From Candidatus Neomarinimicrobiota bacterium (GTDB lineage Bacteria; Fidelibacterota; UBA2242; B5-G15), in contig JACDNV010000006.1 of NCBI GenBank assembly GCA_017656425.1, positions 1 to 64,000 of the forward strand: a DNA stretch of 64,000 nt. Reading direction: 5' to 3'. Shown piece after piece: positions 54,758 to 63,721 of the stretch; position 1 is the first letter of the stretch; each line of letters begins with the position of its first letter. The translations under genes were made by a program, and so were the position numbers. The notes beneath the pieces are model-generated. The model did no database searches. It saw only the letters and a program-made list of their open reading frames with translations, and had not been told where the DNA came from.

Positions 54758-55444
54758 TTATTTAATTTTTTGCATTATTATTAAATACTTAAATCCTCTT
54801 AAATAGAAATTATACTTTTTAGCTCTTTGATGCCAGATGGGAGTATTTGAAGTCTGATTATGTCTTGCCACACAGACAATATCTACTGGTTTAAAATATT
54901 TTTCGAGAATAGAGTACATCTTAAATCCTACTGGTACAAATATTTTCTTTTTTGCTTGATCTCCAATAAGCCAAGCAATATACTTTCCTTTCTTTAAAAT
55001 TCGATGTGCTTCTTTTGCAACCTTATCTAATTCTTCGAAAAATCTGGGATTTTCACAAGAAATATTACCAATATTGTCTGGGCGGTCATTGTACCTAATG
55101 TTGTCTGAATAAGGTGAATCTATAAAAACAAAATCTGCTACCCCGTTCTTTAATGGTAATCTTCTAGCGTCGGCTTGTTTTATATCCTTCCTATAAGGAA
55201 CAATATCAAAACCTAAAACCTTTCGTTTTTCCTCTTTGCAAACATCAATAGTAGTTCCACTCCCACACATTGGATCTACTACTAATTCACCTTCTTTGGT
55301 GTATCTCTGAATTAAATTCCAAATAACGAATGCAGGAGTTACTCCTCTATATTTATTGTCTCCGTGAGGTCTATTACCATAATTTTGTGTTGGATAGTCC
55401 CAAAGAGTTGTGGTTTCAAATGGAGGCTTATTATTATTTCTCAT
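54758..55444 (-). CDS. DNA methyltransferase (N4/N6 amino type) of a type II system
   Basis: A 228-residue amino-methyltransferase with motif I DPMCGSGTT (57-65) and motif IV DSPY (109-112), an uncommon variant of DPPY/SPPY. The N-terminal TTTLWDYPTQNYG segment and VTPAFVIWNLI are shared with small methyltransferases that accompany type II enzymes. The order of motifs (I before IV) makes it the gamma-like or TRM11-like arrangement. It overlaps the endonuclease gene by 11 bases and is last in a three-gene leftward operon. Confidence 0.82.
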   Translation of the reverse strand: MRNNNKPPFETTTLWDYPTQNYGNRPHGDNKYRGVTPAFVIWNLIQRYTKEGELVVDPMCGSGTTIDVCKEEKRKVLGFDIVPYRKDIKQADARRLPLKNGVADFVFIDSPYSDNIRYNDRPDNIGNISCENPRFFEELDKVAKEAHRILKKGKYIAWLIGDQAKKKIFVPVGFKMYSILEKYFKPVDIVCVARHNQTSNTPIWHQRAKKYNFYLRGFKYLIIMQKIK

Positions 55445-56120
55445 TCTCCAGTAATTTTTTTAGATCATCAATGAAATGTTCAAAGAGTTTTACTTTATCA
55501 CTTTCCTCAACTTCTTCATCAGTTAAAACATAACTTCCATCTAGATCTATCTCAACGATAGCTCTCCCTTTTTTAGGAGGAACTTTTCGTGTTAGAGTTC
55601 CATCTTCATCAGGGGTAATGAAGTAAACTTTAACGTGTTCGGTTGCTCTATCCTGTGAAAGTTTAAGCTTCCAATAACCTGTTTGGGCAATCCGTTCTCT
55701 CAAGGTCACCTTACTTGAAATAGCAGCCAAAACCTTACAATTCTCTGGATTATAAATAATTATATCAACATCTGGTAGATGCAAGCCAAATTCACCATAA
55801 TCAATTGCTAAGTTCCTTTTCACTTGACTCAGCTCTTTAGATAAATTTATTGTTCTTTCTAATTTATTTCCATTAACAACTTTTAACCCAAGTTCTTCAA
55901 CTTCATCAGTAATAATATATTGAACTAACTTTTCTAGATTTTTACCCTTAAATGCTCTCCAGCTTTGTTCATGATCTCCATTTGGGGTAGGATTCTTTAA
56001 CCAGTCTTGTCTATGAATCTCTTTTGCTTCTTTTAATAATTCCGAAATATGCTTGTATGCGTTTACTCCAAACTTCTTTTTTTTCTTTAAATATAAATTC
56101 TTTAAATCTTCGAAATTCAT
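55434..56120 (-). CDS. BsaWI-like type II restriction endonuclease
   Basis: A 228-residue protein whose active-site block matches the BsaWI/AgeI/SgrAI group: Glu63 in KNLEKL, Asp117/119 in HLPDVDIII and the SxK motif AISSKVTLRERI (Lys137). This group cuts sequences with a CCGG core (BsaWI recognises WCCGGW). The assignment rests on the SSKVTLRERIAQ motif and length. It lies between two methyltransferase genes: overlap of 11 bases downstream, 3-base gap upstream. The recognition site of this enzyme cannot be deduced. Confidence 0.75.
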   Translation of the reverse strand: MNFEDLKNLYLKKKKKFGVNAYKHISELLKEAKEIHRQDWLKNPTPNGDHEQSWRAFKGKNLEKLVQYIITDEVEELGLKVVNGNKLERTINLSKELSQVKRNLAIDYGEFGLHLPDVDIIIYNPENCKVLAAISSKVTLRERIAQTGYWKLKLSQDRATEHVKVYFITPDEDGTLTRKVPPKKGRAIVEIDLDGSYVLTDEEVEESDKVKLFEHFIDDLKKLLENEK

Positions 56121-56123
56121 TTT

Positions 56124-57473
56124 TTACTCCTTTAAGCCAATTATAATATATTCAAAGGGGTAGGCTTCTGAATTTGCTTTATCATTATTAGCAAATCTCC
56201 CTGTCTTTTCATCCCTTTTTTGAGGAAGTATTTTTAGGGGGATTTCCCTTTTTATGATTTTATCCAATTTAAACCCTGAATATTGTAAACTCTCTGAAAA
56301 AACTTCAGCATTTAAAATGCTTATACCTTTCAATACAGTATTACCAATTACATAGCAACATCGTCCCCCTCTTTTTAAAATCCTATAACTTTCATCAAAT
56401 ACATCTTGCATATCGATAAAAAAAGTCTCGATCTCTTTAGCCATCTTTTTACTCTTTTGCTTCATTTTATCAACGATATTTTTAGCTATAATACTTTTCA
56501 ATTTTCTCTTTTCTGAAAGCTTGTAAGCAGAACCAATGAACTTTTTTTTATATGCCGTCAAATTATCTGCAAAATCCAACCAGATAGTAGAAAGTTGATG
56601 TAAATCAGCGTATTCATAGCTGGTTACATAAGGACTTGAGCTAACAATTAAATCTACACTATTATCCTCAACAGGCTGTTTTTTAGCATCTTGTGCTTTT
56701 ATGTTTAAATATTTTATTAGATTTTCTCTAACCTCTTGAGGCACTACTTTATAAAATTCTTCATTCCCCTTTTGCATCTTTTTTAAATGTCTTCTAAACA
56801 CTTCCAATGGATCGGCAGGCTTTTTTTTTAAATCTCTTGTAGGTTTAGTGCTTCCTTGAAGCCATATAGAACAATTCTTTAAAATATGACTAAAAGCTAT
56901 TAATAAGAAATCTCTTATAATTTCGTCATATTCTTCGTAAATTACCCTCAAAATTTTCCCCAATTCAATTTTGTTTTTTTCATCAAACCAATAATTTATT
57001 CTTTCGATATGTCTTTCTGGAATTAATGGAGTAATATCTTTAGAAAATAGTCCAGATAGTCTAATTAAAGTCCGTTCTATTTTCTTTTCTAGATAATTAG
57101 GATCAATTGGTGTAGACTTTACCTTTGTCATTAAATAAGCTATTTTATTTATGTCCGTTCCACTTGCTTTAAATCCTCTCGAGATAGCAGTAACAATTGT
57201 CGTTCCACTACCCATAAAAGGATCATTAATATGAGCATCTTTAGTAGTTATATATTCATCAATTAACCTTTCTACCAATTGAGGAATAAATTTTGCTGGA
57301 TATCGATGATAACAATGTGTCCATTTACCTGTATCTTTTGGTTTTAATTCATTAAAGGACCAACTCTTATCAATTTGTAATTCTCTAAAAAGCTGCAAAA
57401 TATCTGTATGGTTAAAATAATTAACTTGAGATGTTAGCATTTCATTTCGTTTTATTTCGCTCACTAGTTTCAC
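56124..57473 (-). CDS. DNA methyltransferase with large insertion, second of the type II system
   Basis: A 449-residue amino-methyltransferase. The SAM motif DPFMGSGTT (84-92) precedes the catalytic motif SSSPY (278-282), with about 190 intervening helical residues that probably hold target recognition. YHRYPAKFIPQLV (55-67) is a conserved N-terminal element of this subgroup. The start is GTG at 57473 (AGG upstream); an ATG at 57440 is the alternative. Two methyltransferases beside one endonuclease suggest different strands or different bases of the site are modified. Confidence 0.82.
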   Translation of the reverse strand: MKLVSEIKRNEMLTSQVNYFNHTDILQLFRELQIDKSWSFNELKPKDTGKWTHCYHRYPAKFIPQLVERLIDEYITTKDAHINDPFMGSGTTIVTAISRGFKASGTDINKIAYLMTKVKSTPIDPNYLEKKIERTLIRLSGLFSKDITPLIPERHIERINYWFDEKNKIELGKILRVIYEEYDEIIRDFLLIAFSHILKNCSIWLQGSTKPTRDLKKKPADPLEVFRRHLKKMQKGNEEFYKVVPQEVRENLIKYLNIKAQDAKKQPVEDNSVDLIVSSSPYVTSYEYADLHQLSTIWLDFADNLTAYKKKFIGSAYKLSEKRKLKSIIAKNIVDKMKQKSKKMAKEIETFFIDMQDVFDESYRILKRGGRCCYVIGNTVLKGISILNAEVFSESLQYSGFKLDKIIKREIPLKILPQKRDEKTGRFANNDKANSEAYPFEYIIIGLKE

Positions 57474-57477
57474 TATA

Positions 57478-57641
57478 CCTATTCCTTTCTATCCATTTAT
57501 AAATAGCTTTTTTTAAATCTTCAATTGCCACCGACTTTAAAAGAGAGGATTTTTTCTTTCTTTAGCAAGCCTGTAAATAGTCTTTTTGGTCATCTTTAAA
57601 TAATTAGCAATTTCTTTTATAGTCATAATGTCTGTTTTCAT
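57478..57641 (-). pseudogene. Decayed excisionase-type HTH gene upstream of the type II system
   Basis: From the ATG at 57641, the frame reads MKTDIMTIKEIANYLKMTKK and TIYRLAKERKN, the same HTH_17 type as the protein at 42085-42309. After that the text breaks: the expected SFKVGGNWRF occurs out of frame with the tryptophan codon as TGA (SFKVGGN, stop, RF), and AIYKWIERN follows in a third frame. The reading frame is therefore destroyed. Its position mirrors the HTH gene heading the first restriction operon. Confidence 0.8.
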
Positions 57642-58074
57642 TGCTAATTCCCTATGATAATTCTTTAGAATCTGGATATACTATACAAATCAATTAAAAT
57701 AAAGTCAAGAAAATTGTATGAAATTTTACAATATTTTCCATTTTAAGGAAATAATAACAAATTAATGAAATATTGATTTTCATTAGGTTAGCAAGTAGGA
57801 ATAGATATTCCTTTTTGTCCCGGTAATAATCGGGACATAGGCTGACGAAAGCACTTATCTTGAGTAGGCTTTTTACTAAAAAAAGACTTCCTGAAAAATA
57901 TCTTATCTTTTAAAAACTTTGTAAATTAAAAACTAAAATATTTCTTTCCTTCTCTTAAAAACAAAATATATCTCAATAACAACCAGGGATAAAATCCAAA
58001 CAATTTCACATAATCCATTTTTTCACTAAAAAAATTTTTATAACTTTGCAACAACTTTACTGGAGGCAGGCTTT
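57642..58074. other. Intergenic region with two short hairpins
   Basis: GGAAT-AGAT-ATTCC followed by five T (57798-57816) is terminator-like. Immediately after it, TGTCCCG (57816-57822) pairs with CGGGACA (57831-57837). No known riboswitch core (SAM, cobalamin) could be matched ahead of the methionine gene. GGAGG lies before the next ATG. Confidence 0.45.
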
Positions 58075-59910
58075 ATGGGTAAGATTAATTTTTTAGAATA
58101 TTTAAAAGACAATACAGTTCTCTTCGATGGAGCTATGGGAACAATGCTATATTCTAAGGGAATTTTTATAAACAGATGCTTTGATGAGGTAAACTTAAGC
58201 AATCCTGAGCTTGTAAAAGAAATACATAGCGAATATATAAAGGCAGGGGCAGATGCAATCGAAACAAATACTTTCAGTGCAAACAGATATAAACTCGCAA
58301 AATTCGGACTTGTAGACAAACTATATGAAATAAATAAAAGAGGAGCAGAGATTGCAAAAGAAGTTGCACAAGATGATACCTGGATTGCAGGATCTATCGG
58401 CCCTCTTGGTGTAAAAATAGAACCAATAGGGCCTACACCTATCGATGAGGCAAAAGATGCTTTTAAAGAACAGATAAAAGCACTAATTGATGGTGGCGTA
58501 GATTTACTTATTTTTGAAACCTTCTACGATGTAAATGAAATTCTGCAGGCAATCTCTATTGCAAAAGATTTAACTGATATCCCTATTATTGCTCAGATGA
58601 CAGTGAATGAAGACGGTAATACTCACTATGGGACACCCTCTGAGGTATTTACAAAAAAACTTGAGGAGGCTGGTGCTGATGTAATCGGAATCAATTGTAG
58701 TGTTGGTCCTCAACCAATGCTTGAAGTTGTCAAACGGATGCTAAAGGTTACCAAAAAACCTATCTCCGTACAGCCAAATGCCGGAGTCCCAAGGAATGTA
58801 GATGGAAGAAACATTTACCTTGTCTCACCTGAGTACATGGCAGAATACGCAAAAAGATACGTCAATATGGGCGCAAAAATTGTAGGTGGTTGTTGCGGTA
58901 CCACTCCCCAACATATAAAGGAGATGAGAAAAGCAATTCATTCACTAATACCAAGGAAAAGGTTTGTGGAAATTACTGAGGTCAAAAAGGAGATAGCAAG
59001 ACTGAAGCCTGTACCACTCGAGCAAAGATCAAATTTCGCTAAAAAATTAAAACAGGGGGAATTTGTAACCAGTGTCGAGATGGTACCCCCAAAAGGTATA
59101 AACTCAGAAAAGGAAATTGAAAAGGCAAAAAGATTAAAAGAGGCAGGTGTTGATGCAATAAACATTCCCGATGGTCCAAGGGCTCTTGCAAGAATGGGAG
59201 CAAGTTACCTTGCAAAAATTTTACAGGATGAAGCAGGGATAGAAACCATACTGCATTATACCTGTAGAGATAAAAATCTCCTTGGGATAATGTCGGATTT
59301 ACTTGGTCTCCATTCAATAGGAATTAGAAATCTTTTAATAATAACGGGTGATCCACCAAAGATGGGAGATTATCCTGATGCCACAGCAGTATTTGATGTA
59401 GATTCAATTGGGCTTGTAAATATAGCTAAAAATTTGAACATGGGAATAGATATTGGTGGAAATTTCATCGGTTCTCAAACTGAATATTTCATCGGTGTCG
59501 GAGTCAATCCCGGAGCTGTAGGTCTGGACTATGAACTCGAAAGATTCGGATGGAAAATAAAAGCCGGTGCAGAATTTGCAATTACCCAACCCGTATTCGA
59601 TCTGGACACATTTTATAATTTCTATAAAAGAATAGAGAATTATAAAATACCAATCATCGCAGGTGTCTGGCCACTTGTAAGCTATAAAAATGCCGAATTC
59701 CTGAACAACGAAATACCTGGCATTACCATACCAGACGATATTATGAAAAGAATGAAAAATGCCGAAACTAAAGAGGAAGCTTTAGAAATAGGGCTCCAGG
59801 AAGCCATAAAAATAATTAAAAACATCAGAGAAATTGTTCACGGCGTACAGATTTCAATGCCTTTCGGAAGAGTTGAAATCCCAATTAGAATCTTAGAAGA
59901 GATTATTTAA
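58075..59910 (+). CDS. Bifunctional homocysteine S-methyltransferase / methylenetetrahydrofolate reductase
   Basis: A 611-residue fusion of the YitJ type. Residues 1-290 form a homocysteine methyltransferase barrel with zinc cysteines C208 (GINCSVG) and C273/C274 (GGCCGTTP). Residues about 325-611 form a MetF domain (SVEMVPPKG, ITGDPPKMGDYPDA, ITQPVFD). It couples 5-methyl-THF production to methionine synthesis. It lacks the B12 and activation domains of MetH. GGAGG precedes the ATG. The stop overlaps the 3' end of the opposite small gene by 4 bases. Confidence 0.92.
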   Translation: MGKINFLEYLKDNTVLFDGAMGTMLYSKGIFINRCFDEVNLSNPELVKEIHSEYIKAGADAIETNTFSANRYKLAKFGLVDKLYEINKRGAEIAKEVAQDDTWIAGSIGPLGVKIEPIGPTPIDEAKDAFKEQIKALIDGGVDLLIFETFYDVNEILQAISIAKDLTDIPIIAQMTVNEDGNTHYGTPSEVFTKKLEEAGADVIGINCSVGPQPMLEVVKRMLKVTKKPISVQPNAGVPRNVDGRNIYLVSPEYMAEYAKRYVNMGAKIVGGCCGTTPQHIKEMRKAIHSLIPRKRFVEITEVKKEIARLKPVPLEQRSNFAKKLKQGEFVTSVEMVPPKGINSEKEIEKAKRLKEAGVDAINIPDGPRALARMGASYLAKILQDEAGIETILHYTCRDKNLLGIMSDLLGLHSIGIRNLLIITGDPPKMGDYPDATAVFDVDSIGLVNIAKNLNMGIDIGGNFIGSQTEYFIGVGVNPGAVGLDYELERFGWKIKAGAEFAITQPVFDLDTFYNFYKRIENYKIPIIAGVWPLVSYKNAEFLNNEIPGITIPDDIMKRMKNAETKEEALEIGLQEAIKIIKNIREIVHGVQISMPFGRVEIPIRILEEII

Positions 59911-60050
59911 CATCCCCAAACGAAATATAAAAGTACATAAAAAATAATTCCCGCCAGTAATAGCAATATTGCAGTTTGCATTCCAGGAGAAATTTTAAAC
60001 TTCCTTCTCTTCTTTTTCTTTACCAATCTGAGGTTTTTTTCTTCAGCCAT
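59907..60050 (-). CDS. 47-residue single-span membrane protein coupled to the PAP2 gene
   Basis: MAEEKNLRLVKKKKRRKFK gives a highly basic N-terminus, followed by a single membrane helix TAILLLLAGIIFYVLLYFVW. The ATG at 60050 overlaps the PAP2 stop codon by 8 bases (TGA at 60045-60043), so translation is probably coupled. The gene converges with and overlaps the methionine gene by 4 bases. It looks like a real small membrane protein, function unknown. Confidence 0.6.
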   Translation of the reverse strand: MAEEKNLRLVKKKKRRKFKISPGMQTAILLLLAGIIFYVLLYFVWGC

Positions 60051-60606
60051 TTTTACTACCATCTTTTATTGTATTTTTTATCATTTTTAAAAGCTGGCTA
60101 CTAATATACACAAATAATATCCCTATAAAATATCCTGCGAAAACATCAAGAGGATAATGTACCCCGAGGTAAATCCTGCTAAAACCAACCAATAAGATTA
60201 TAAGAATAAGCAGAATTTTTATAATAAAATTGAAATGAAAAATAAATGGTACCGTTAAAGCTGTTACATTTGCTGCATGGTTCGATGGGAAACCATATTT
60301 ACCACCCCTCTTCCCTCTAACTATCGCAGAAGGATACCCATGTGATGGTCTTAATCTTTTTATAGATGGCTTTAATACTCTTGCACAGAAGATGTCTGAT
60401 AGAGAAACTGATATTATTGTTACTAAGATGGTATATCTAAACCTCTTTCCAAATTTTAAAATACCATAAATTATAAAAAACAGCATAACAGGAATCCAGA
60501 AAACCGGGTTTGAAAAAACAGGCATAATAAAATCAAAGAAAGAACTTGATAAGCCTCTATTTATCAGACTAAATAATTTTTTATCTAATAAAATTACTTT
60601 ACTCAT
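60043..60606 (-). CDS. PAP2-family membrane phosphatase
   Basis: A 187-residue PAP2/undecaprenyl-pyrophosphate phosphatase-like protein. Three signature motifs are present: KPSIKRLRP (K-x6-RP), PSNHA and SRIYLGVHYPLDV. About five membrane segments. The active site faces the periplasm. It may recycle lipid carriers (undecaprenyl pyrophosphate) or hydrolyse phosphatidyl-glycerol phosphate. The following 47-residue gene overlaps its stop codon. Confidence 0.88.
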   Translation of the reverse strand: MSKVILLDKKLFSLINRGLSSSFFDFIMPVFSNPVFWIPVMLFFIIYGILKFGKRFRYTILVTIISVSLSDIFCARVLKPSIKRLRPSHGYPSAIVRGKRGGKYGFPSNHAANVTALTVPFIFHFNFIIKILLILIILLVGFSRIYLGVHYPLDVFAGYFIGILFVYISSQLLKMIKNTIKDGSKNG

Positions 60607-60771
60607 AAAAATTAAAATTCCATTGATTTTAAATTATAAAATATGACAAAGGAAAACAAACTATTTATTACATATTTAACCCACCAGATAGCTTTTTCAC
60701 TTTTATTTTATCAAAAACAATTTATATTTTTTCAAGTTGACAAACGTTAAAATTTTCAAAAGGAGGAGAAA

Positions 60772-61191
60772 ATGAAATCATATACTAAGTATATCACAGT
60801 AAACACCCCCACAAGACGAGCATTTATCAATATAACTCCAGTGGTTGAAAAAGCTGTTGAAGAAAGCGGTGTGAAAGAAGGACTGTGTCTTATTAATGCG
60901 ATGCACATCACAGCCAGTGTTTTTATTAACGATGATGAAAGAGGTTTACATCAGGACTTTGAAAGATGGCTTGAAGGACTTGCTCCCCATGAACCAATAA
61001 GTAGATATATGCACAATCGTACAGGGGAAGATAATGGTGATGCTCACCTGAAAAGAACAATTATGGGCAGAGAAGTTGTCGTTGCTATAACAAACGGTAA
61101 ACTCGATTTTGGTCCCTGGGAGCAAATCTTTTATGGTGAATTTGATGGCTGTAGACCAAAACGATATTTGATAAAAATAATTGGCGAATAA
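60772..61191 (+). CDS. YjbQ/UPF0047 family protein
   Basis: A 139-residue UPF0047 protein. Conserved segments are ECGVKEG-like [25 protein letters not shown] (read 33-57), [15 protein letters not shown] (about 82-96) and [19 protein letters not shown]. The His and Cys residues in these blocks form the putative metal site. Some relatives have weak thiamine-phosphate-synthase activity, but the role is unsettled. GGAGGAG precedes the ATG. The oxidoreductase gene follows after 13 bases. Confidence 0.85.
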   Translation: MKSYTKYITVNTPTRRAFINITPVVEKAVEESGVKEGLCLINAMHITASVFINDDERGLHQDFERWLEGLAPHEPISRYMHNRTGEDNGDAHLKRTIMGREVVVAITNGKLDFGPWEQIFYGEFDGCRPKRYLIKIIGE

Positions 61192-61204
61192 GTATGAGGC
61201 TAAA

Positions 61205-62182
61205 ATGAGTAAAATTAGATTGGGTATTGTAGGCTCAGGTATAGTTGTAAAAGAGTTCCACTATCCAGCACTTAAGGAGCTAACAGACTTATTTGAAATA
61301 ACTGCTGTAACATCTCGAACAAAGAAAAATGCCGTAGCACTTGCTAAAACGGTAGGCACTGCCCAGGTATTTGATAACATGGAAGAAATGCTCAAATCAG
61401 GATTGGTAGATGCTGTTGATCTTGCACTACCTGTTAACTTAAACTATGAATTCATTAAAAATGCTATCAAATACAACGTTCATGTAATTTGCGAGAAACC
61501 AGTAGCCCACAACTTAGAATACGGGGAAAAAATTGTTGAGTTATCCCAAAAAACAGATAAAGTAATTTATATAGCTGAAAACTATCGGCATTTTAAATCA
61601 TTTCACAAGGCTAAAGAATTAATCAAACAGGATAAAATTGGCAATCCATTACACCTGTCATGGATAATCTTTAACGGATTGGATATAAACAACCCATATG
61701 CAAAAACTGCTTGGCGCAAGATGCCCAAACACTTAGGTGGATTCATCTCCGATGGAGGTGTACACAATGTAGCATCTATGCGATTGATTCTAGGAGAAAT
61801 AAAAAATGTTAAAGCTATAACTAAAAATATATCAGGCTATCTCGGTGGATATGACTTCATTACTTCGGTATTTGAATTTGAAAGCGGCGCAACAGGGCAT
61901 TATACCGTTTTTTATAGTCTAAACAGTGAAGAAGAATTTTTAATATTTGGCGACAGGGGGACACTGAAAATTGGCTATGATTACCTGCAATTCAATGATG
62001 ATTTAATCAAATTTCCGGAAGAGACCTTTGAAAATTCCTTTAATTATGAATTTATAGACTTTTATAAAATCGTAACCGGGCAGAAACCAAATGACCTTGG
62101 TTCCCCCATGGAAGCTTTAAAAGACCTTGAGTTTTTTGAAAAAGCACTGTCAGGTAAAAATAAACAAGAAAGAGAACAATGA
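61205..62182 (+). CDS. Gfo/Idh/MocA family oxidoreductase
   Basis: A 325-residue NAD(P)-dependent dehydrogenase. It has the Rossmann loop GIVGSGIVVKEFHYPAL (6-22) and the CEKPVAHNLEYGEK block (about 95-108, with the family's EKP lysine), then a C-terminal alpha/beta domain (SDGGVHNVASM with the usual His). The substrate is unknown, probably a sugar or cyclitol. The ATG at 61205 with GAGG upstream is chosen over the TTG at 61181. Its stop overlaps the next small gene (ATGA). Confidence 0.85.
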   Translation: MSKIRLGIVGSGIVVKEFHYPALKELTDLFEITAVTSRTKKNAVALAKTVGTAQVFDNMEEMLKSGLVDAVDLALPVNLNYEFIKNAIKYNVHVICEKPVAHNLEYGEKIVELSQKTDKVIYIAENYRHFKSFHKAKELIKQDKIGNPLHLSWIIFNGLDINNPYAKTAWRKMPKHLGGFISDGGVHNVASMRLILGEIKNVKAITKNISGYLGGYDFITSVFEFESGATGHYTVFYSLNSEEEFLIFGDRGTLKIGYDYLQFNDDLIKFPEETFENSFNYEFIDFYKIVTGQKPNDLGSPMEALKDLEFFEKALSGKNKQEREQ

Positions 62183-62337
62183 AAAAAATTTATCTCGTAC
62201 CTATAGTTTTAATTTTCCTCTTAACAAAAACTTCAGCTACCGAATTTGTAACTGCATATTCAGATGGCATGATGCTAAACTTCAGAGGAATTGAAAAAGT
62301 TTTAAAAGATGAAATGAATTTTATAAAAAGGAGTTAA
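62179..62337 (+). CDS. Small exported peptide or truncated gene
   Basis: A 52-residue frame: MKKIYLVPIVLIFLLTKTSA is a clear signal peptide with a TSA-T cleavage site, followed by EFVTAYSDGMMLNFRGIEKV and a short tail to KRS. The start overlaps the oxidoreductase stop (ATGA). The AGGAG at its 3' end is the ribosome site for the SGNH gene. It may be a small secreted protein or the remnant N-terminus of a longer one. Not recognised. Confidence 0.5.
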   Translation: MKKIYLVPIVLIFLLTKTSATEFVTAYSDGMMLNFRGIEKVLKDEMNFIKRS

Positions 62338-62342
62338 AAATA

Positions 62343-62990
62343 ATGAAAAATTCTCTGTTCACTATTTCCTTAATGTTTTCATTTATTTTAATGTTTACTC
62401 TTTGCTCCAGAAACCCGCTAAAAATTGTTGCCTTCGGTGATTCAATCACTGCAGGAACATACCTCAATGGGAAAAGCTGGGTTTATCACCTAGATAAGCA
62501 AAATGACAAAATCACAGTTGTAAATGCAGGCAGAAATGGTAGAAAAACCTCAGACAAACATGAATTAATTCCTGTGATTCAAAATAACAAAGACACCGAT
62601 ATTTTTATGATATTCCTCGGAGTAAATGATCTTAAGGATGGGAATGACTCACTTGTGGAAAATTGTGTAAATAATGTAAGCTGGATGATAGATATGCTAA
62701 AGCAATCAATACCCGATGTTAAAATCTATCTTCTATCTCCCTGCGATATAAACCTTGAAACCATGTCTGAATTAAATAAACAGAAAAAATATAATCAGAA
62801 CACAAAGAATTCTTTATACAAACTGAATAAAGAATATGAAAAGCTTGCAAAAAGAAAGAAAGTAGAATTTATCTCGCTGTTAAAATCAGTATCAACGCAA
62901 AATTATACCGATGGATTGCATCCAGATTCAAATGGTCAAACGGAAATAGCAAATACAATCTGGGAAAGATTAAAATGTTGCGTAAAATAG
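62343..62990 (+). CDS. SGNH/GDSL hydrolase lipoprotein
   Basis: A 215-residue esterase-type protein with a lipobox MFTLC (Cys21). SGNH blocks are complete: GDSIT (block I), a glycine in NAGRNG (block II), LGVNDLKDG (block III) and DGLHPD (block V). The Ser-Asp-His catalytic residues are therefore present. It is a probable acyl- or acetyl-esterase acting on lipids or surface glycans in the periplasm. It overlaps the GT2 gene by 16 bases. Confidence 0.85.
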   Translation: MKNSLFTISLMFSFILMFTLCSRNPLKIVAFGDSITAGTYLNGKSWVYHLDKQNDKITVVNAGRNGRKTSDKHELIPVIQNNKDTDIFMIFLGVNDLKDGNDSLVENCVNNVSWMIDMLKQSIPDVKIYLLSPCDINLETMSELNKQKKYNQNTKNSLYKLNKEYEKLAKRKKVEFISLLKSVSTQNYTDGLHPDSNGQTEIANTIWERLKCCVK

Positions 62991-63721
62991 TTGTAATTTC
63001 ACCTGTATATAACGAAGAGAAGTACTTACTTGAATATTATAAAGCTATAAGAAAGAATTATTTGGGACCCATCCTGTTCGTTGACGATGGGTCTACAGAT
63101 TTTTCTTCTAAAATTTTAAAAGAAATATGTAATTTAGACACCGACTGCGATTGCATCCGACACCCTTCGAGAAAAGGTTATGGAGCTGCCCTCATAACAG
63201 GCTTCAATTATTCTTTAAAAGATAAATTTAACATAGTTGTGACAGTTGATGTAGACCTGCAACATGATCCAAAATATCTACCTGTATTTATCGATAAGCT
63301 AAATGAATATGATGTTGTACTTGGTTCACGATACCTGCAGATAGGAAGCTGTCTTAATATACCCAAAGACAGATTAATAATTAATAGGTATATTTCAAGA
63401 GTCCTGGAAATAAAGCTTAATAAAAAATTTTCCGATCCCTTTTGTGGATTTCGTGGCTATAAAACCAATTTTCTTAAAAATGCTAATTTAAAAGAAAATA
63501 GCTACGGTATAGCTCTTGAAATATTATTTGAAATAGTAAGACAAAAAGTAAATTATGTGGAAATTCCCATTGAGGCTATTTATCATGATATGAATCGAAA
63601 ATTCCTTGATGGGCTGGACAATCCCAGAAATAGATTATTGTACTATTTAAACATTATACAAAGAAAGCTTGAGGAAATCTATGAAAAGCAGAATAATGAT
63701 AATAAGTCCACATCCAGATGA
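62975..63721 (+). CDS. GT2 glycosyltransferase
   Basis: A 248-residue GT-A fold enzyme with VISPVYNEEKY (7-17), DDGSTDFSS (about 37-45), KGYGAALITGFNYS and DVDLQHDPKYL (DxD at about 91-93). It lacks membrane segments and fits the DPM1/polyprenyl-phosphate glycosyltransferase group. The overlap with the upstream SGNH gene and the downstream deacetylase gene marks an operon for glycan or glycolipid modification. It is about as long as its paralogue at 4453-5205. Confidence 0.85.
   Translation: MLRKIVVISPVYNEEKYLLEYYKAIRKNYLGPILFVDDGSTDFSSKILKEICNLDTDCDCIRHPSRKGYGAALITGFNYSLKDKFNIVVTVDVDLQHDPKYLPVFIDKLNEYDVVLGSRYLQIGSCLNIPKDRLIINRYISRVLEIKLNKKFSDPFCGFRGYKTNFLKNANLKENSYGIALEILFEIVRQKVNYVEIPIEAIYHDMNRKFLDGLDNPRNRLLYYLNIIQRKLEEIYEKQNNDNKSTSR

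Noticed and set aside
57780-57860. SAM or cobalamin riboswitch ahead of the methionine synthase gene
   Set aside because: Only two short hairpins are present. I could not match the conserved cores of S-box or B12 elements.
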